From positions 1 to 64,000 of the forward strand of contig NZ_JAKZFD010000011.1 of NCBI RefSeq assembly GCF_022549225.1: 64,000 nucleotides of DNA. The letters are read 5' to 3'. The notes below the pieces were generated by a model, which saw nothing but the letters and a program-made list of their open reading frames with translations, searched no databases and was not told the DNA's origin. Position 1 is the first letter of the stretch; every line of letters begins with the position of its first letter. Shown here piece after piece: positions 62,350 to 64,000 of the stretch. A program made the translations under genes and the position numbers. The DNA is from Pelomonas sp. CA6. GTDB taxonomy: Bacteria > Pseudomonadota > Gammaproteobacteria > Burkholderiales > Burkholderiaceae_C.

Positions 62350-63057
62350 ATGGTCACCCGGCTACCCACTTACCGTCAGGCCCAGATCGACATCAAGCTC
62401 TACATCGAAAAGAACGGCCTGAAGCCCGGCGACGCGCTGCCCACCGAGGACCGGTTCGCTGAGGAACTGGGCGTCAGCCGTCTGTCGCTGCGCGAAGCGC
62501 TCAAGGCACTGGACTCGCTGGGCATCGTCGAGTCCCGCCATGGCGACGGGGTCTACGTCAAGGCCTTCTCCTTCGACGCCATCCTGGACAACCTGCCCTA
62601 TGCGATGGGCATGACGCGGGAGCAGGTGGACCATCTGGTGTATGCGCGCGCCTACCTCGAAATGGGGGCGGTACCCGATGTGATGCGCTACATCCAGCCC
62701 GAGAACCTGAGGCGCTTGCGCGAACTCGCCGAGACCATGCAACAGAAGGCCCGGCAGGGCGAGTCCTTCACGGACGCCGACCATGCCTTCCACGTCGAGA
62801 TGTACCGCTGCCTCGACAACCCCTTTCTCAACTCCCTGATCGACCTGTTCTGGCGCGCCTTCAACCGCATGAACGCGCAAGACCGCATCGCCCCCGTCGA
62901 TCAGGCCACGCTGCTGAAGACCGCGCAGGACCATCTGGGCATCGTCGAAATGCTCGAACAGCGGGACATGTTCGGTTTGATGTCGGCCCATCGCCGCCAC
63001 TTCGAACAGCTGTTCAGCGCCCACCCGGTGCCGTCCGGCGCCGCATCCAGCCCCTGA
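62350..63057 (+). CDS. GntR-family (FadR/NanR subgroup) transcriptional regulator
   Basis: This 235-residue regulator has an N-terminal winged helix (KPGDALPTEDRFAEELGVSRLSLREALKAL in parts, about 24-55; SRHGDGVYVK as wing). A C-terminal all-helical FCD domain (about 90-215) includes metal-binding-type His residues in DADHAFHVEMYRCLDNPFLNSL, AQDHLGIVEML and SAHRRHF. Such regulators release DNA when a sugar acid binds. It is divergent from the porin-led operon and probably represses both directions. ATG 62350 is the first in frame; no strong ribosome site is visible. Confidence 0.9.
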   Translation: MVTRLPTYRQAQIDIKLYIEKNGLKPGDALPTEDRFAEELGVSRLSLREALKALDSLGIVESRHGDGVYVKAFSFDAILDNLPYAMGMTREQVDHLVYARAYLEMGAVPDVMRYIQPENLRRLRELAETMQQKARQGESFTDADHAFHVEMYRCLDNPFLNSLIDLFWRAFNRMNAQDRIAPVDQATLLKTAQDHLGIVEMLEQRDMFGLMSAHRRHFEQLFSAHPVPSGAASSP

Positions 63058-63143
63058 GGGTCCTCTGGACCTGCCGGTTCGCGCCCGGTCCCCAGGGGCC
63101 GGAAAACTCCGGAGCGCCCCCTCGTCTTCTTGTGAGCCTCGCC

Positions 63144-64000
63144 ATGCCGACCTCGATCACCCCGCCCCTGCCAGATTTCCACCAGCGCCAGGTGCTGCTG
63201 GACCATGTGCGGCACACGCTGGGCTTCTACCACCCGCGGGCGCGGGACCCGAGCGGCGGCTTCCACCACTTTCTCAAGGACGACGGCCGCGTCTTCGACG
63301 CGCGGACGCGCCACCTGGTCAGCAGCACGCGCTATGTGTTTCTCTGGTCGATGGCGGCACGCCATTTTCCGGACGAGCCGGCTTATCTCGACCATGCGCG
63401 GCATGCGGTGACCTTTCTGCGGCAGGCGCACCATGATCCCGCCAGCGGTGGCTATCTGTGGCTGCTGGACTGGGACCAGGGGCGCGCGACGGCGCTGGAT
63501 CGCACCCAGCACTGCTACGGCCTGGCCTTCGTGCTGCTGGCCTATGCACATGCGCTGATGGCCGGCATCGGCGAGGCGTGCGCCTGGCTGGACGAGACCT
63601 TCGCGCTCATGGAGCAGCGCTTCTGGCAGGCCGAACATGGGCTGTACGCCGACGAGGCCGGCCCCGACTGGGTGCTGGCGCCCTACCGCGGCCAGAACGC
63701 GAACATGCATGCGGTCGAAGCCTGTCTCGCGGCCTACGAGGCCACGCAGCAGGTCCGCTTTCTGGACCGCGCCGAACAGGTCGCCAGCCACATCGTGCGG
63801 CGCCAGACCGCGCTGACCGACGGGCTGATGATCTGGGAGCACTATCACCGCGACTGGACGCCCGACTGGGACTACAACAAGGGCGACATGAGCAACATCT
63901 TCCGCCCCTGGGGCTACCAGCCGGGCCATTTCACCGAATGGGCCAAGCTGCTGCTGTTGCTGGAGCGCCAGCGCCCGCTGCCTTGGCTGCTGGAGCGCGC
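63144..64000 (+). CDS. N-acylglucosamine 2-epimerase (AGE) family protein, partial at right edge
   Basis: The frame is open from ATG 63144 to the window edge (285 codons). It shows the alpha/alpha-barrel pattern of AGE proteins: FWSMAARHF-like RYVFLWSMAARHFPD, GGYLWLLDWDQG, HCYGLAFVLLAYAHAL, the conserved QNANMHAVEACLAAYEAT with His, and RPWGYQPGHFTEWAKLLLLLE. Members interconvert ManNAc and GlcNAc, or act on mannose or cellobiose. After a sialate lyase the ManNAc-to-GlcNAc step would be needed, which fits the cluster. The C-terminal part, including later active-site residues, is outside the window. Confidence 0.88.
   Translation, partial: MPTSITPPLPDFHQRQVLLDHVRHTLGFYHPRARDPSGGFHHFLKDDGRVFDARTRHLVSSTRYVFLWSMAARHFPDEPAYLDHARHAVTFLRQAHHDPASGGYLWLLDWDQGRATALDRTQHCYGLAFVLLAYAHALMAGIGEACAWLDETFALMEQRFWQAEHGLYADEAGPDWVLAPYRGQNANMHAVEACLAAYEATQQVRFLDRAEQVASHIVRRQTALTDGLMIWEHYHRDWTPDWDYNKGDMSNIFRPWGYQPGHFTEWAKLLLLLERQRPLPWLLER

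Overview
The window comes from a high-GC Gram-negative bacterium. Sample lines I counted by hand run from about 60% GC in the first 7 kb to more than 75% further in. It is most likely a betaproteobacterium of the order Burkholderiales. The evidence is the prpC-acnD-prpF arrangement with an ScfR-type regulator, an Omp32-like porin, a TpsA protein with an extended signal peptide, and the family profile of the envelope proteins. No rRNA, tRNA, CRISPR array, transposase or phage gene was seen.

Layout. (1) 1-7166, minus strand: a two-partner secretion locus. A TpsB transporter lies just upstream of a giant filamentous-haemagglutinin/CdiA-like exoprotein that runs off the left edge. Its GC is lower than the rest, and an AT-rich gap (7621-7740, about 40% GC) separates it from the next genes. 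(2) 7778-38468: a roughly 30 kb envelope and surface-glycan region. It holds an NtrC-type sigma-54 activator and a hybrid histidine kinase; split heptose-precursor genes (rfaE2, rfaE1, gmhA); an L,D-transpeptidase-like protein; a GH1-like/glycosyltransferase-like fusion; a seven-gene glycosyltransferase operon ending in a UDP-glucuronate decarboxylase-like enzyme; a second glycosyltransferase/amidohydrolase operon; outer-membrane and low-complexity secreted proteins; and stress-type genes (Zn alcohol dehydrogenase, YflT-like, BrkB-like). (3) 38488-46065: a methylcitrate-cycle operon (prpC, acnD, prpF, prpB-like) divergent from its ScfR/RamB-type regulator, with three inverted repeats between them. 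(4) 46208-48797: a cyanide-insensitive-type bd oxidase (cydA/cioA, cydB/cioB and a 47-residue DUF2474/CydX-like subunit). (5) 48822-50978: a second hybrid kinase. (6) 51138-64000: an 11 kb minus-strand operon with a porin, NanM-like mutarotase, Dpp/Sat-type ABC transporter, DapA/NanA-family lyase and two Gfo/Idh oxidoreductases, divergent from a GntR regulator and a truncated AGE-family epimerase. Together these suggest uptake and catabolism of sialic acid or a related sugar acid.

The main new observation concerns region 2. Apart from topoisomerase IB and the sigma-54 activator gene itself, every transcription unit there has a GG-N10-GC element upstream, in nearly every case GG-N8-TTGCC, the pattern of a sigma-54 -24/-12 promoter. 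I found eleven, at 8884, 11834, 15308, 27840, 28452, 28510, 30833, 34495, 35560, 35635 and 38455. The element is absent upstream of the fha, prp and sialic-like operons and of the 48.8 kb kinase; one weaker copy precedes cydA. This suggests the activator at 10121-11680 commands a local regulon that builds a surface glycan with matching envelope and stress proteins. The regulon is inferred from motifs only.
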